Positions 1 to 8,373 are shown, numbered from the stretch's first letter. The stretch: DNA of 64,000 nt from an uncultured Litoreibacter sp. (GCF_947501785.1 NZ_CANMXB010000001.1:310001-374000), one strand, 5' to 3'. A program made the numbers and translations. Notes: generated from the sequence alone by a model not told the origin.

Positions 1-626
1 TTGAACTTGGTCAGCCGCCGGTTGCGCGCCAGATCGAAACAGGCCTCCATAAAGCTGAGGTCCTTGTTCAGTCGAAAATCATGCGCTTTGGGCGGCATAT
101 CCCGCCAGGTTTCGGCGGGCAGTCCGGTAATAATCTGCACGTAGTCCACCGTCTCCTGCGCCAGGCCGCCGGTGCCCGCCAGAAAGCCCGCCGCGCGGGC
201 CTCCCCGCCATTATAGGCCACAGCCGCCATGCCAAAATTGCCAAATTCTTGGGTGAGGAACGCCAGATACTGCGCTGATCTTTCTAGGCTTTCCGCCGGG
301 TTGTAGCTGTCTTGCAGCCCGCGCAGCTTGGCGGTGCTGTCAATGAATTGCGCAATCCCGCGCGCATTGGCCGGGCTCAGCGCGTTGGGGTCAAACCGGC
401 TCTCCTGCCAGATCAGCCGCGCAAAGAAGCCCGGGTCCAGAAAATGCCGCCGGGCGGAGGTTTCCAGCATCTGGCAGGTGTCAAACACGAAATGCGCCGC
501 GCGGATGCATTGCACTGGCCCAAAGCTGCCGTCACTGCACAGCCGCCCGGGCGCGTCGGTCCGGTGCGCCTCCGCCAAAGCCGGGCCAGCACAGAGCGCC
601 CAGAACAGAAAAACCAAATATTTCAC
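1..626 (-). CDS. Lytic transglycosylase (SLT domain), partial at window edge
   Basis: Reading the minus strand from a GTG at 626 gives an uninterrupted frame of 208 codons that runs off the start of the window. It opens with a signal peptide (hydrophobic LVFLFWALCAGPALA, cleavage near residue 18-20). A soluble lytic transglycosylase core follows: WQESRFDP with the presumed catalytic Glu at residue 75, then GIAQF at about 90-94 and AAVAYNGG further on. Such enzymes cleave the MurNAc-GlcNAc bond of peptidoglycan in the periplasm. The gene is divergent from ftsY, with about 100 bp between the starts. The GTG is the first good start before the signal peptide, but no strong ribosome-binding site is seen. 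The C-terminus is missing from this window. Family assignment is firm; the exact subfamily is not. Confidence 0.85.
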   Translation of the reverse strand, partial: MKYLVFLFWALCAGPALAEAHRTDAPGRLCSDGSFGPVQCIRAAHFVFDTCQMLETSARRHFLDPGFFARLIWQESRFDPNALSPANARGIAQFIDSTAKLRGLQDSYNPAESLERSAQYLAFLTQEFGNFGMAAVAYNGGEARAAGFLAGTGGLAQETVDYVQIITGLPAETWRDMPPKAHDFRLNKDLSFMEACFDLARNRRLTKF

Positions 627-727
627 AACCCCAACGCTTGGGTCGCAGCGGTGAAACTGTCAACCAACACCTTTTCACCGGGTCGCCTGCGTATTAGGTG
701 GAAGGGACGCAAGATTTCCGGGTGGCC

Positions 728-2581
728 ATGTCCTTCTTCAAAAAGCTGAAAAACAAGCTCTTCAAATCCTCCAAGAAGCTGGATGAGGGGCTTGATGCCA
801 TTGTCGCCGATGGCGGTGTGGAGGAAGAGGTCGAGGTCACTGTCGAAGCTGACACGGCGGCAGAAGACGTCCTCGTCGCCGAAGACGCCCGCCTTGCCCA
901 ACAACAGGCCGAACAAGAAGCGCGCGCCGCCGAAGAGGCCCGCGCCGCCGAAGAAGCGCGTGCGGCAGAGGCGGCCCGTTTGGCGGAAGAGGCACAGCGA
1001 GCCGAAGAAGCTCGTTTGGCCGAGGAAGCGCGCCTTGCTGAAGAAGCCGAGACGGCAGCCCGCGAGGCACAAGCCGCCGCAGAGGCGGAACAGGCCCGTT
1101 TGGCCAAAGAAGCCGCCGCCCTGGAAGCCCGCCGCGTTCAAGAAGCAGAAGAGGCCCGCCTCGCACAGGAAGCCGAAGCCAAACGCCTGGCCGAAGCCAC
1201 TGAGCGCGAAGCGCAAGCCGCCGCCGAAGCCGCGCGCCTGGCGAAAGAGGCGAAAGACGCGCAAGACGCCGAACAAGCCCGTCTCGCCGAAGCGGCGCGC
1301 GCGGCAGAAGAGGCCGCCCGCCAGGCCCGCGAAGCCGAAGAAGCCCGCATCGCCGAGGAACGCGCCGCGCGGGAGGCAGAGGAAGCCAAAGCAGCCGCAG
1401 AAGCGGAACGCCTGGCCGAAGAAGCCCGCCAGGCCGCCGAACGCGAAAAGGCGCAGCAGGCCGAGGAGGCCGCCGCAAAGGCCCGCGCCGAAAAGGAAGC
1501 CGCCGAAGACGCCGCGCGCGCAGAAGCCGAAGCCGCGCGTCTGGCGGAAGAGGCCAAGTTGGCGGAAGAAAAAGCCGCCGCCGAGGATCAGGCGCTGAAA
1601 GACGCCAAGGCAAATGTGGCCGCAGCCCTTGATGCACCCGAAGCCGCCGCGTTGCTGCAAACCCCGGACGCGCCGCAGGAACCCGCCAAAAAACCCGGCC
1701 TCATTGGCCGGCTTCTGGGGCGCACGGAGAAGAAAACCGTCATCCGGCGGGAGCTTGATGATGACATGTTGGAAGCGCTCGAAGAGCTGCTGATCTCCGC
1801 CGACATGGGGGTCGAGACCGCGTTGCGCGTCACGGCCAACATGGCCGAGGGACGCTTTGGCAAGAAGCTGTCCACCGATGAGATCAAGCAGCTTTTAGCC
1901 CAGGAAATCGCCAAGATCATGGAGCCCGTGGCCAAACCGATGCCGCTCTACCCCAAACGCCCGCAGGTGGTGCTGGTGGTGGGCGTCAACGGGTCGGGCA
2001 AAACCACGACCATCGGCAAGCTGGCCAGCCAGTTCCAGCAAGCCGGCAAGAAGGTGGTGATCGCCGCCGGTGACACGTTCCGGGCCGCGGCCGTGGAGCA
2101 GTTGCAGGTCTGGGGGGACAGGGCAGGGGTTCCTGTGCTGACCGCGCCGGAAGGATCGGACCCGGCCAGCCTCGCCTTTGATGCCATGACCAAGGCCGAA
2201 GCCGATGGCGCGGACTTGCTGATGATCGACACGGCGGGCCGGCTGCAAAACCGCGCCGACCTGATGGAAGAACTCGCCAAGATCGTGCGCGTCATCCGCA
2301 AGAAAGACGACACCGCGCCGCATAACACGCTGCTGGTGCTGGATGCGACCACGGGGCAGAACGCGCTCAATCAGGTGGAGGTGTTCCAGAACATCTCGGA
2401 TGTCTCCGGTCTGGTGATGACCAAGCTTGATGGCACCGCCAAGGGCGGGGTTCTGGTTGCCTTGGCCGACAAATTCGGGCTGCCGATCCACGCCATCGGG
2501 GTGGGGGAACAGATCGACGACCTTGCCGCCTTTGACCCCGAAGAATTCGCGCAGGCCCTGACCGGTGCCACAACACATTAA
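728..2581 (+). CDS. ftsY: Signal recognition particle receptor FtsY
   Basis: FtsY is the membrane-associated SRP receptor GTPase that accepts ribosome-nascent chains from Ffh and passes them to SecYEG. The ATG at 728 is preferred over an upstream GTG at 698 because it gives the usual start MSFFKKLKNKLFKSSKK, a basic amphipathic membrane-binding segment. The protein is 617 aa. Residues about 48-300 are an Ala/Glu/Arg repeat of the AEEAR type, predicted to be a long charged helix. The N domain starts near 323. GTPase motifs follow: GVNGSGKTTTIGK at about 419, DTFRAAA at about 449, DTAGR at about 500 and TKLDGTAKGG at about 564. E. coli FtsY is about 497 aa, so the acidic A domain is expanded here. 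The NG core is intact. Confidence 0.97.
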   Translation: MSFFKKLKNKLFKSSKKLDEGLDAIVADGGVEEEVEVTVEADTAAEDVLVAEDARLAQQQAEQEARAAEEARAAEEARAAEAARLAEEAQRAEEARLAEEARLAEEAETAAREAQAAAEAEQARLAKEAAALEARRVQEAEEARLAQEAEAKRLAEATEREAQAAAEAARLAKEAKDAQDAEQARLAEAARAAEEAARQAREAEEARIAEERAAREAEEAKAAAEAERLAEEARQAAEREKAQQAEEAAAKARAEKEAAEDAARAEAEAARLAEEAKLAEEKAAAEDQALKDAKANVAAALDAPEAAALLQTPDAPQEPAKKPGLIGRLLGRTEKKTVIRRELDDDMLEALEELLISADMGVETALRVTANMAEGRFGKKLSTDEIKQLLAQEIAKIMEPVAKPMPLYPKRPQVVLVVGVNGSGKTTTIGKLASQFQQAGKKVVIAAGDTFRAAAVEQLQVWGDRAGVPVLTAPEGSDPASLAFDAMTKAEADGADLLMIDTAGRLQNRADLMEELAKIVRVIRKKDDTAPHNTLLVLDATTGQNALNQVEVFQNISDVSGLVMTKLDGTAKGGVLVALADKFGLPIHAIGVGEQIDDLAAFDPEEFAQALTGATTH

Positions 2582-2693
2582 CCCGACATTAAGGTTAACG
2601 CGCGCCCTTCAAAGGCAGCGCGCGCCGCATCCGGCTTCTTTCTGCCAAAAATATGCAAAATCCAACCGCGCCACCCGCGCGAAGTCCTGAATA

Positions 2694-3599
2694 GTGAGCT
2701 CCTGGATCACCTCCCTCGAAGGCTCGGCGGCGGGCCATCAGGCGGCCCTTGTTCTCGCCGTTATGGCGGCGCTTCTTCATGCGGTTTTCGGCGCGCTGCA
2801 AAAGGGCACACATGATCCGTGGCTGTCGCGCGGTGCGATTGACTTCAGCTACGGCGTGATCGCCGCCCCCTTCGCGCTGTTCGTCGTGCCCTGGCCCGAA
2901 CCGCATATGTGGCCGATCTTTGCGGGCGCCTACGTTATCCACGTGGCCTACAAGCTGCTGCAGGCCTGGGCCTATACCAAAGGGGCCTACATGGTGGTCT
3001 ACCCGGTGGTGCGCGGCACGGGGCCGCTCTTTGCCGTCATTGGCGCCTATCTGATCTTCGGGGAGACCTTCACTCTGGGCCAATGGGCGGGGGTGTTGCT
3101 GCTGCTCGGCGGGATTTACGGGCTGGCGGCCTACAATCTGCGCACAATCACGGTCGACCGCGATACGCTGGTCCCGGCCTTGTGGCTGGCGGTCGCCACC
3201 GGGCTGACGGTGGCGCTTTACACCACCTATGACGCCTACGGCATCCGGGCGACGGCGGACCCGTTCACCTTTCTGGCGTGGTTCTTTTTCATCGACGGGT
3301 TGTTCTTCATGCCGCCGCTGGCGGGCTATCTGTGGTTGAAAGACCCCAACCGCCCGGCGCTGGGGCCTTTGATGGCCCGCGGGCTGATCGGGGCCTTCGT
3401 GGCGTTCTTCTCCTTTGGGTCCATCATGCTGGCCACGCGGCTCGACAAGGTGGGGGAGGCGGCGGTGCTGCGTGAGACATCTGTGGTGTTTGCAGCGCTG
3501 ATCGGATGGCTTATCTTAGGTGAAAAGGTCGGCCCCAGAAGGTTGGCATTGATGGCATTGGTCGCCGCCGGCGCGGTGGTCGTGGAATTTGCAGGTTAG
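2694..3599 (+). CDS. EamA/DMT-superfamily membrane transporter
   Basis: A 301-aa hydrophobic protein with about ten membrane segments in two repeated halves, the layout of drug/metabolite transporters. The second half ends with the typical LIGWLILGEKVGPRRL pattern. The GTG at 2694 keeps the whole first membrane segment (ALVLAVMAALLHAVFGAL); an ATG at 2764 would cut into it. The gene lies 112 bp after ftsY and only 9 bp before yciB, so it is probably co-transcribed with yciB. The substrate cannot be read from the sequence. Confidence 0.85.
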   Translation: MSSWITSLEGSAAGHQAALVLAVMAALLHAVFGALQKGTHDPWLSRGAIDFSYGVIAAPFALFVVPWPEPHMWPIFAGAYVIHVAYKLLQAWAYTKGAYMVVYPVVRGTGPLFAVIGAYLIFGETFTLGQWAGVLLLLGGIYGLAAYNLRTITVDRDTLVPALWLAVATGLTVALYTTYDAYGIRATADPFTFLAWFFFIDGLFFMPPLAGYLWLKDPNRPALGPLMARGLIGAFVAFFSFGSIMLATRLDKVGEAAVLRETSVVFAALIGWLILGEKVGPRRLALMALVAAGAVVVEFAG

Positions 3600-3608
3600 A
3601 AGGCAGAC

Positions 3609-4217
3609 ATGGCAGAAAAGAAAATATCGCAGGGGCTGAAAACCGCCCTCGACCTTGGCCCCGTGCTGCTGTTCTTCGTGGCCTACACGCGGCTGAAGGA
3701 CGAAACCTACACCATCGGCGGCACGGAATATGACGGCTTCATCGTGGTCACCGCCGCCTTCGTGCCGCTGCTGCTGGCCTCCATCGCAATTCTGTGGAAG
3801 CTGACCGGCAAGATCAGTCGCATGCAGGTGATGACCGCGGTCATGGTGATCTTCTTTGGCGGGCTGACCGTGTGGTTCAACGACGAGAAGTTCTTCAAAA
3901 TCAAGACCACCATCGTCTACGGCTTTTTCGCCACGATGCTGGGCATCGGGCTGCTGTTGAAGAAGTCGTGGCTGGAATATGTGATGGATGATTTTCTGCC
4001 GCTCACCAATGAGGGTTGGATGATCTTTACCAAACGCCTGACGGCGGCCTTCGCGGCTCTGGCCGTGGCCAATGAGTTTGTCTGGCGCACCATGTCCACA
4101 GATGCCTGGGTGAAGATCGAAACCTTCGGCTTCCCCGCCGCTCTGTTCGTGTTCTTCATGAGCCAAAGCTGGCTGTTCCAGAAATACGCCGATGAGCCGG
4201 AAGAGCACGACGCGTAG
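3609..4217 (+). CDS. yciB: Inner membrane septation protein YciB/IspZ
   Basis: A 202-aa integral membrane protein matching the YciB (IspA/IspZ) family: LDLGPVLLFFVAYTR at the N-terminus, then KPTIVYG-like KTTIVYGFFATMLGIGLLL, and the late segment NEFVWRTMSTDAWV. In enterobacteria YciB takes part in envelope maintenance and septation; the molecular activity is unclear. It starts 9 bp after the upstream DMT gene and ends before a double hairpin shared with the convergent folE2. The family usually has about 180-200 aa, so the length fits. Confidence 0.9.
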   Translation: MAEKKISQGLKTALDLGPVLLFFVAYTRLKDETYTIGGTEYDGFIVVTAAFVPLLLASIAILWKLTGKISRMQVMTAVMVIFFGGLTVWFNDEKFFKIKTTIVYGFFATMLGIGLLLKKSWLEYVMDDFLPLTNEGWMIFTKRLTAAFAALAVANEFVWRTMSTDAWVKIETFGFPAALFVFFMSQSWLFQKYADEPEEHDA

Positions 4218-4232
4218 CGTCTGCTTCCGGCC

Positions 4233-4278
4233 CAAATCCTCGAAGAGGATTTGAAGTCAGACTTTCGGGGAAAGTCTG
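4233..4278. repeat. Double-hairpin element, copy A
   Basis: Two perfect 9-bp hairpins stand 4 bp apart: arms CAAATCCTC/GAGGATTTG with loop GAA (4233-4253), and CAGACTTTC/GAAAGTCTG with loop GGG (4258-4278). The element sits between the convergent ends of yciB and folE2. A second copy lies at 31546-31591 with the same arm lengths and spacing and compensatory base changes. There is no long T-tract, so it is not a textbook intrinsic terminator, but a two-way terminator or mRNA 3'-end stabiliser is the simplest reading. Confidence 0.8.
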
Positions 4279-4302
4279 CTGCCGTCCGTGTGAGCAATCG
4301 TG

Positions 4303-5418
4303 CTACCCCACATGGAACAGGGTGGAAAACAGTTTGGGATCAATGCTTTCCGCGGCGAAGGTCTCCCCTTCGGTCAGTACGGACACGGCGTCATGGGAAT
4401 GCAGCGATTCCTGATGCGACGCGATCACGCGGAAGTCGCCGATGCGGTCGTCAGATTGCAGCTGCTCGCAGAAGGACCGCGCCGCGTCTTCGACAAAGAT
4501 CGGGTTGGCGGCGTTCAATTCCGCAAAGGCCTGCTCGTCCTCGCGCTTCACCATCACCTGCGTTTCCGTGGGCACCGCCGCGCGGCAATGGTCGATCAGA
4601 TCCTCAAACCACAGGCAGTCCTTGTCGCACATGATCTCGACCGAGACGCGCGCCACCGACCGCTGCGAATGCGGCGTGGCCAATTGCCCGCGAAACTGCC
4701 GCGCATGCTCGCTCAATTCCAAAGAGCAGGGGCAGGTGGACGAATAGACATAGTCCAAATGCATGAACTTTTTCCGAACCCCGGCAACATCCACCACTTC
4801 CAAGGCGATGTCGTAATATTGATACCCCTCAAGGCCCGAGCGCAGCGACTGCACCTTCATCGGGAAGGAGAACCGCATCTGAATGCGGGCGTCAAAGCTT
4901 TCAAGGTCGGATTTGTAGGCGTCCAGCGTCTTCTCGATCACCCCGAACGAAAACGTCTCATCCGCCTGCTTGTAGAAGCTGCGCATGATGCGGGACATGT
5001 TGATGCCCTTCTTCTCGGCCTCCAAAGACACGGTGCCGGTGACCGACGTTTCCAGCCGCAACGGGCCCCCATTTTCAGACGTGTCGCGGGTCTGAAACTG
5101 AATGGGCAGGCGGAAATTGGAAATGCCCACATGTTCAATATGCTGCTTGGCCCCGCGGATCAGCGAGGACGGCCCGTTTTGCAAGTCGGGCATGGACGCT
5201 TTATAGGCGTCATCCACCTCAAATTCTTCGGGGTAGGCGCGCGCAAGGGCAGGGTAGTTGGGCAGTTCCTGACCAGGGACCAGACGGCCAACAAGCGGGT
5301 CTAGATCCGCAACTTCAATGTCAGAAGACTTCTCGGCCCACAGGCGGAGAAGTTTCAAGGCTGCTTCTGCTTCTTCCCGTGTGGGCAAGCGGTCAATTTC
5401 CGGCGTGTGGACGTTCAT
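4303..5418 (-). CDS. folE2: GTP cyclohydrolase FolE2 (type IB)
   Basis: FolE2 makes 7,8-dihydroneopterin triphosphate from GTP, the first step of folate synthesis, and can use metals other than zinc. The ATG at 5418 follows a GGGGGGAC ribosome-binding site and gives 371 aa starting MNVHTPEIDRLPTREEAEAA. Family landmarks include VGISNFRLPIQFQ and the conserved cysteine stretch STCPCSLELSEHARQFRG. An upstream in-frame start at 5478 adds non-conserved residues and was not used. An AT-rich 13-bp dyad lies at 5482-5494, either a -10 region or a repressor site. Later folate genes folB and folP are in the same window at 22.6-24.5 kb, but in another operon. Confidence 0.95.
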   Translation of the reverse strand: MNVHTPEIDRLPTREEAEAALKLLRLWAEKSSDIEVADLDPLVGRLVPGQELPNYPALARAYPEEFEVDDAYKASMPDLQNGPSSLIRGAKQHIEHVGISNFRLPIQFQTRDTSENGGPLRLETSVTGTVSLEAEKKGINMSRIMRSFYKQADETFSFGVIEKTLDAYKSDLESFDARIQMRFSFPMKVQSLRSGLEGYQYYDIALEVVDVAGVRKKFMHLDYVYSSTCPCSLELSEHARQFRGQLATPHSQRSVARVSVEIMCDKDCLWFEDLIDHCRAAVPTETQVMVKREDEQAFAELNAANPIFVEDAARSFCEQLQSDDRIGDFRVIASHQESLHSHDAVSVLTEGETFAAESIDPKLFSTLFHVG

Positions 5419-5511
5419 CGAAGTCCCCCCTTTGGTTCGCGCATTTAGAAACATGGGGCCTCGACGCCCGATTTCCAACTCATAAAATATTTATACGACG
5501 TTACCCGCCTG

Positions 5512-6690
5512 TCAGATCATGTCCAAGGCGGCTTTTATGTCGGCCAAAAGGTCATCCGTGTCCTCCAGCCCGATGGACAGCCGCACCAGCCCGTCGGTGA
5601 TCCCCAGCGAGGCCCGTTGCGCGTCGCTCAACCGCTGGTGCGTGGTGGTGGTCGGATGGGTCACCAGCGATTTGCTGTCGCCCAAGTTGTTGGAAATGGT
5701 CACGATTTGCAACGCGTTCAGGAAGCGGAACGCTTCCGCCTTGCCGCCTTTGATGTCCAGCGCGATGACCGTGCCGCCCTGTTCCATCTGCCGTTTGGCG
5801 GCGCCAAATTGCGGGTGTGACGGCAGATGCGGATAGGCGACATTTGCCAGCTTTTCATGGCCTTCCAAAGCCGTGGCAATTTTCAGCGCAGTTTGCGCCT
5901 GTGCGCCGCAGCGCAGATGCACGGTCTCCAGACCTTTCAGCATCACCCAGGCGTTGAACGGCGACAGCGCGCCGCCGGTGTGCTTTAGATAGGGCTCCGC
6001 CACCTTGCGGATGAAGTCCTTGGTGCCGCAGATCACCCCGCCCAGACAGCGGCCTTGCCCGTCAATATGTTTGGTGGCCGAATAGACAACCACATCCGCC
6101 CCGTCGCGCACCGCGTGGCCGAACACCGGCGTGGCAAAGACGTTGTCCACAATGACCAACGCGTCTTTGGCATGCGCAATCTCGGCGACGGCTTTGAGGT
6201 CTATGACCTCCAATGTCGGGTTGGCGACGGTTTCCAAAAACACCGCCCTCGTGTCGTCGCGCACCGCGTCGCGCCACGCGTCCAGGTCGGTGCCGTCCAC
6301 AAATGTCACGTCAACGCCGTAACGCGGCAGGATGTCTTCGAGAATGTACAGACAGGACCCAAACAAGGCGCGCGCGCTCACCACGTGGTCGCCTGCCTTC
6401 AGCATCGAACATAGCGCGCCGTTCACCGCAGCCATGCCGGACGCCGTGGCAAACGCGTCCTCCGTGCCCTCCAATGCCGCAATGCGGTCCTCGAACATGC
6501 GCACGGTCGGGTTGCCGTAACGGGCGTAGATATATTCGTCGTCGCCGGTTTCGATGAAGCGCGCCTCGGCCTGTTCGGCGGTGTCGTAGACAAAGCCTTG
6601 CGTCAGGTAGATCGCTTCCGAGACCTCACCATATTGCGAACGCCTTACGCCAGCGTGAACGGCCTTGGTGCGGGGGGACCAGTCAGTCAT
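5512..6690 (-). CDS. metZ: O-succinylhomoserine sulfhydrylase (MetZ)
   Basis: A PLP enzyme of the Cys/Met metabolism family that condenses O-succinylhomoserine with sulfide to give homocysteine. The 392-aa protein starts MTDWSPRTKAVHAG and has the family pattern YARYGNPTVRMFEDRIAALE, the PLP-facing VDNVFATPVFGHA and the lysine motif YSATKHIDGQGR at about 207. The ribosome-binding site GAAGGA precedes the ATG at 6690. The gene is preceded by a SAM-II riboswitch and a terminator, which fits feedback control by S-adenosylmethionine and supports a methionine role. Separating MetZ from cystathionine gamma-synthase relies on the overall sequence style (TQGFVYDTAEQAEARF) and context. Confidence 0.93.
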   Translation of the reverse strand: MTDWSPRTKAVHAGVRRSQYGEVSEAIYLTQGFVYDTAEQAEARFIETGDDEYIYARYGNPTVRMFEDRIAALEGTEDAFATASGMAAVNGALCSMLKAGDHVVSARALFGSCLYILEDILPRYGVDVTFVDGTDLDAWRDAVRDDTRAVFLETVANPTLEVIDLKAVAEIAHAKDALVIVDNVFATPVFGHAVRDGADVVVYSATKHIDGQGRCLGGVICGTKDFIRKVAEPYLKHTGGALSPFNAWVMLKGLETVHLRCGAQAQTALKIATALEGHEKLANVAYPHLPSHPQFGAAKRQMEQGGTVIALDIKGGKAEAFRFLNALQIVTISNNLGDSKSLVTHPTTTTHQRLSDAQRASLGITDGLVRLSIGLEDTDDLLADIKAALDMI

Positions 6691-6723
6691 AGTTCGTATC
6701 CTTCAATGGGGTCTCAAGCCCCA

Positions 6724-6759
6724 AAACAAAAAGCCTCCACCGGGAAAAGGGGGAGGCTT
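6724..6759 (-). terminator. Intrinsic terminator in the metZ leader
   Basis: On the minus strand the arms AAGCCTCC (6752-6759) and GGAGGCTT (6731-6738) pair and are followed by a T-rich tail, CTTTTTGTTTT. The hairpin lies between the SAM-II aptamer (6781-6834) and the metZ start (6690), the right place for an expression platform that stops transcription when SAM is bound. The switching partner was not modelled. Confidence 0.8.
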
Positions 6760-6780
6760 ATGCGTCTAGCGCGGCGGTCC

Positions 6781-6834
6781 GTCCTCTTTAGCGGCATGTT
6801 TAACGTGGCCCGCAATCCGGTAACAAATCGCCAC
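6781..6834 (-). promoter_or_regulatory. SAM-II riboswitch aptamer upstream of metZ
   Basis: Read on the minus strand: P1 arm GTGGC (6834-6830), a 20-nt loop GATTTGTTACCGGATTGCGG, closing arm GCCAC (6809-6805), then GTTAAACATGCCGCTAAAGAGG. This matches the SAM-II pattern in order and spacing (P1, GAUUU...ACCG...UUGC loop, closing arm, then ..UAAA..GCUAAA..). SAM-II is the alphaproteobacterial S-adenosylmethionine aptamer found ahead of methionine genes. It sits about 90 nt upstream of metZ with a terminator between them. Confidence 0.88.
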
Positions 6835-6907
6835 AAAAGGGGGAATACGCCTCTCGCCCAGCTTGGTCAAGATGGTCTGAGCACCGTTCGCAGGAAATCC
6901 CGAACCG

Positions 6908-7495
6908 CTACCGTGCGCGCTTGTAGAGGCTCATGAGGACGCCGTTTGGGGTGGGCTCGGCCCTCGTCAGCTCAAATTGGGCGGGCACGGTGCCGCCGCT
7001 GAACAATTGGCGGCCGGACCCAAGGATGGTGGGGAAGGTCCACAGCCGCAGCTCATCCACCAGATCGTGTTTCAAAAGCAGCTGGATCAGGGCGCAGCTG
7101 CCATGCACCTGCAACAGCTTTCCGTCTTCGGCCTTCAGCTTGGCGATCTCACCTGGAATATCGTCGCCCTGCACCTTGTGGGCGTAGGACCAGCCCAACG
7201 GCTCTTCGCGCGATGTCACCACGTATTTCTGCGAGCCGTTGATGGCCTTTGCCGCAGGGTCCGATTGGTCTTCCTTCGGCCAATGGGCGGAGAACATGTC
7301 AAACGTGTTGCCGCCAAACAGAAAGTCGTAAGGCTCGGCCATGGCGTGGGTTTGAACCTGTGCCATCACCTCGTCCCAATAGGGCTTTGCCCATCCGCCA
7401 AGCGCGAACCCGTCTGACCTGTCCTCCTCCGCAGTGCTAGGGCCTTGCATCACCCCATCAAGGGTGACGAAGGTCAAAATCGCTAATTTTCGCAT
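6908..7495 (-). CDS. Dihydrofolate reductase/RibD-C family protein
   Basis: A 195-aa protein with the RibD C-terminal/DHFR-like fold: MRKLAILTFVTLDGVMQGP at the N-terminus, FGGNTFDMF in the middle, and LQVHGSCALIQLLLKHDLVDELRLWTFP, the usual NADPH-binding and dimer segments. These stand-alone proteins are predicted reductases and are rarely characterised; this one should not be taken as the folate DHFR. The ATG at 7495 follows AAGGACAG; the frame extends to 7570 without a better start. It lies just beyond a strong terminator that closes the ArsR/AHSA1/YciI operon, so it is either separately expressed or reached by readthrough. Confidence 0.85.
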   Translation of the reverse strand: MRKLAILTFVTLDGVMQGPSTAEEDRSDGFALGGWAKPYWDEVMAQVQTHAMAEPYDFLFGGNTFDMFSAHWPKEDQSDPAAKAINGSQKYVVTSREEPLGWSYAHKVQGDDIPGEIAKLKAEDGKLLQVHGSCALIQLLLKHDLVDELRLWTFPTILGSGRQLFSGGTVPAQFELTRAEPTPNGVLMSLYKRAR

Positions 7496-7529
7496 GTTTA
7501 ACTGTCCTTGGACGAGGCCTGAATAGATC

Positions 7530-7567
7530 AAAACAAAAAAAGGGCCGGGGCGGCGGTTGCGCCCCGG
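7530..7567 (-). terminator. Intrinsic terminator after the YciI gene
   Basis: On the minus strand CCGGGGCG (7567-7560) pairs perfectly with CGCCCCGG (7552-7545) around a 7-nt loop, followed by CCC and a T-run, TTTTTTTGTTTT. This is a textbook rho-independent terminator. It ends the ArsR-AHSA1-YciI transcript about 35 bp before the reductase start. Confidence 0.88.
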
Positions 7568-7583
7568 CAATGGGTAGCGCGCG

Positions 7584-7904
7584 CTACATCTCGATGTGGT
7601 GCACCTCGGCCACCTCGACCGAGCCGTTGCCGTGTTTGACCATCGGGCAGCCTTTGGCCAATTCGGTGGCGGCGTCGATGCTGTCGGCCGAAATCACCGA
7701 GTAGCCCGAAAGCGGGTTCGCGCCGCCATTGTCGGCCACGCCGTCTTTTGACACGGTTTTCGACATGCCCACCGGGTTGCCGGGGTCGACGATGTTGGGG
7801 CCAAGTTCGCCGTACCATGCGCCCCATTCGGCCATCATCTTGGCCTGTTCTTCCTCGCCTTCGGGGGTGTGGCCGCCGTGAAAGGCGAAAACAAAATTGG
7901 GCAT
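7584..7904 (-). CDS. YciI-like (YCII/DGPF) domain protein
   Basis: A 106-aa single-domain protein with the ferredoxin-like YCII fold. Visible landmarks are the N-terminal FVFAFHGG, the central GYSVISADSIDAATELAKGCP and the C-terminal VEVAEVHHIEM. The ribosome-binding site GGAGGA precedes the ATG. It is 28 bp after the AHSA1 gene and is the last member of an ArsR-led operon. YCII proteins next to AHSA1 and ArsR genes are common; the substrate is unknown and no catalytic role is claimed. Confidence 0.88.
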   Translation of the reverse strand: MPNFVFAFHGGHTPEGEEEQAKMMAEWGAWYGELGPNIVDPGNPVGMSKTVSKDGVADNGGANPLSGYSVISADSIDAATELAKGCPMVKHGNGSVEVAEVHHIEM

Positions 7905-7932
7905 ATAAAATCCTCCAAGTTGCGGGCGGCGC

Positions 7933-8373
7933 TCAGGCCAGCCCTTTTTCCAGTTTGTCGTAAATGGACAGCCAGCCTTTTGTGTGACCCGCGCGGGCGG
8001 TGTCGGTGGTCAGTCCGTAATGGCTCAGGATCATGTTGGCCCTGTCGTCGCCTGCCTCAGAAATTTCGATTGTCACGCGGGTCTCGGTGCCGCGCGGCCC
8101 GCCCGGGCCGCCGTCATGCCAGGCCCAGGTGAAGGCGATGAAGCGCGGCGGGTCGACTTCCGTGACCTCGCCCGACACCATCTTGCGGGTGCCATCCGGC
8201 AGCTCCATCACCGAATGCCACGGGCCTGGGCGCGAGAAATTCAGGTCATGTTCGGGGATGATCATCCCGTCATGACCCCACCAGCGCACCATGTTTTGCG
8301 GCTGGCTGATCATTTCAAACACCCGGGTGGCGGAGGCGGGCATCACCCGCTGCAACGTGACGGCGTCGGTCAT
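7933..8373 (-). CDS. SRPBCC/AHSA1-domain protein
   Basis: A 146-aa START-like domain protein of the AHSA1 (activator of Hsp90 ATPase homologue) family. Typical segments are the N-terminal VMPASATRVFEMISQPQNMVRWWG, the strand region GEVTEVDPPRFIAFTW and the C-terminal helix GWLSIYDKLEKGLA. These small helix-grip proteins bind hydrophobic ligands. The ATG overlaps the ArsR stop by 4 bp, so the two are translationally coupled. Bacterial AHSA1 genes controlled by ArsR repressors are a recurrent pair; the ligand is not known. Confidence 0.9.
   Translation of the reverse strand: MTDAVTLQRVMPASATRVFEMISQPQNMVRWWGHDGMIIPEHDLNFSRPGPWHSVMELPDGTRKMVSGEVTEVDPPRFIAFTWAWHDGGPGGPRGTETRVTIEISEAGDDRANMILSHYGLTTDTARAGHTKGWLSIYDKLEKGLA

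Noticed and set aside
694-1660. Long open frames on both strands inside the 5' part of ftsY
   Set aside because: They are mirror images of the GC-rich Ala/Glu repeat; their products are low-complexity Arg/Pro or Phe/Gly/Leu strings with no family character, while the ftsY frame is conserved.
4300-5304. A 334-codon open frame antisense to folE2
   Set aside because: folE2 is clearly coding and conserved; the antisense product has no recognisable motif and reflects third-position GC bias.
5482-5494. AT-rich 13-bp dyad upstream of folE2 as a zinc-repressor (Zur) box
   Set aside because: FolE2 is zinc-regulated in some bacteria, but the dyad is short and does not clearly match a Zur site; a -10 element is equally likely.
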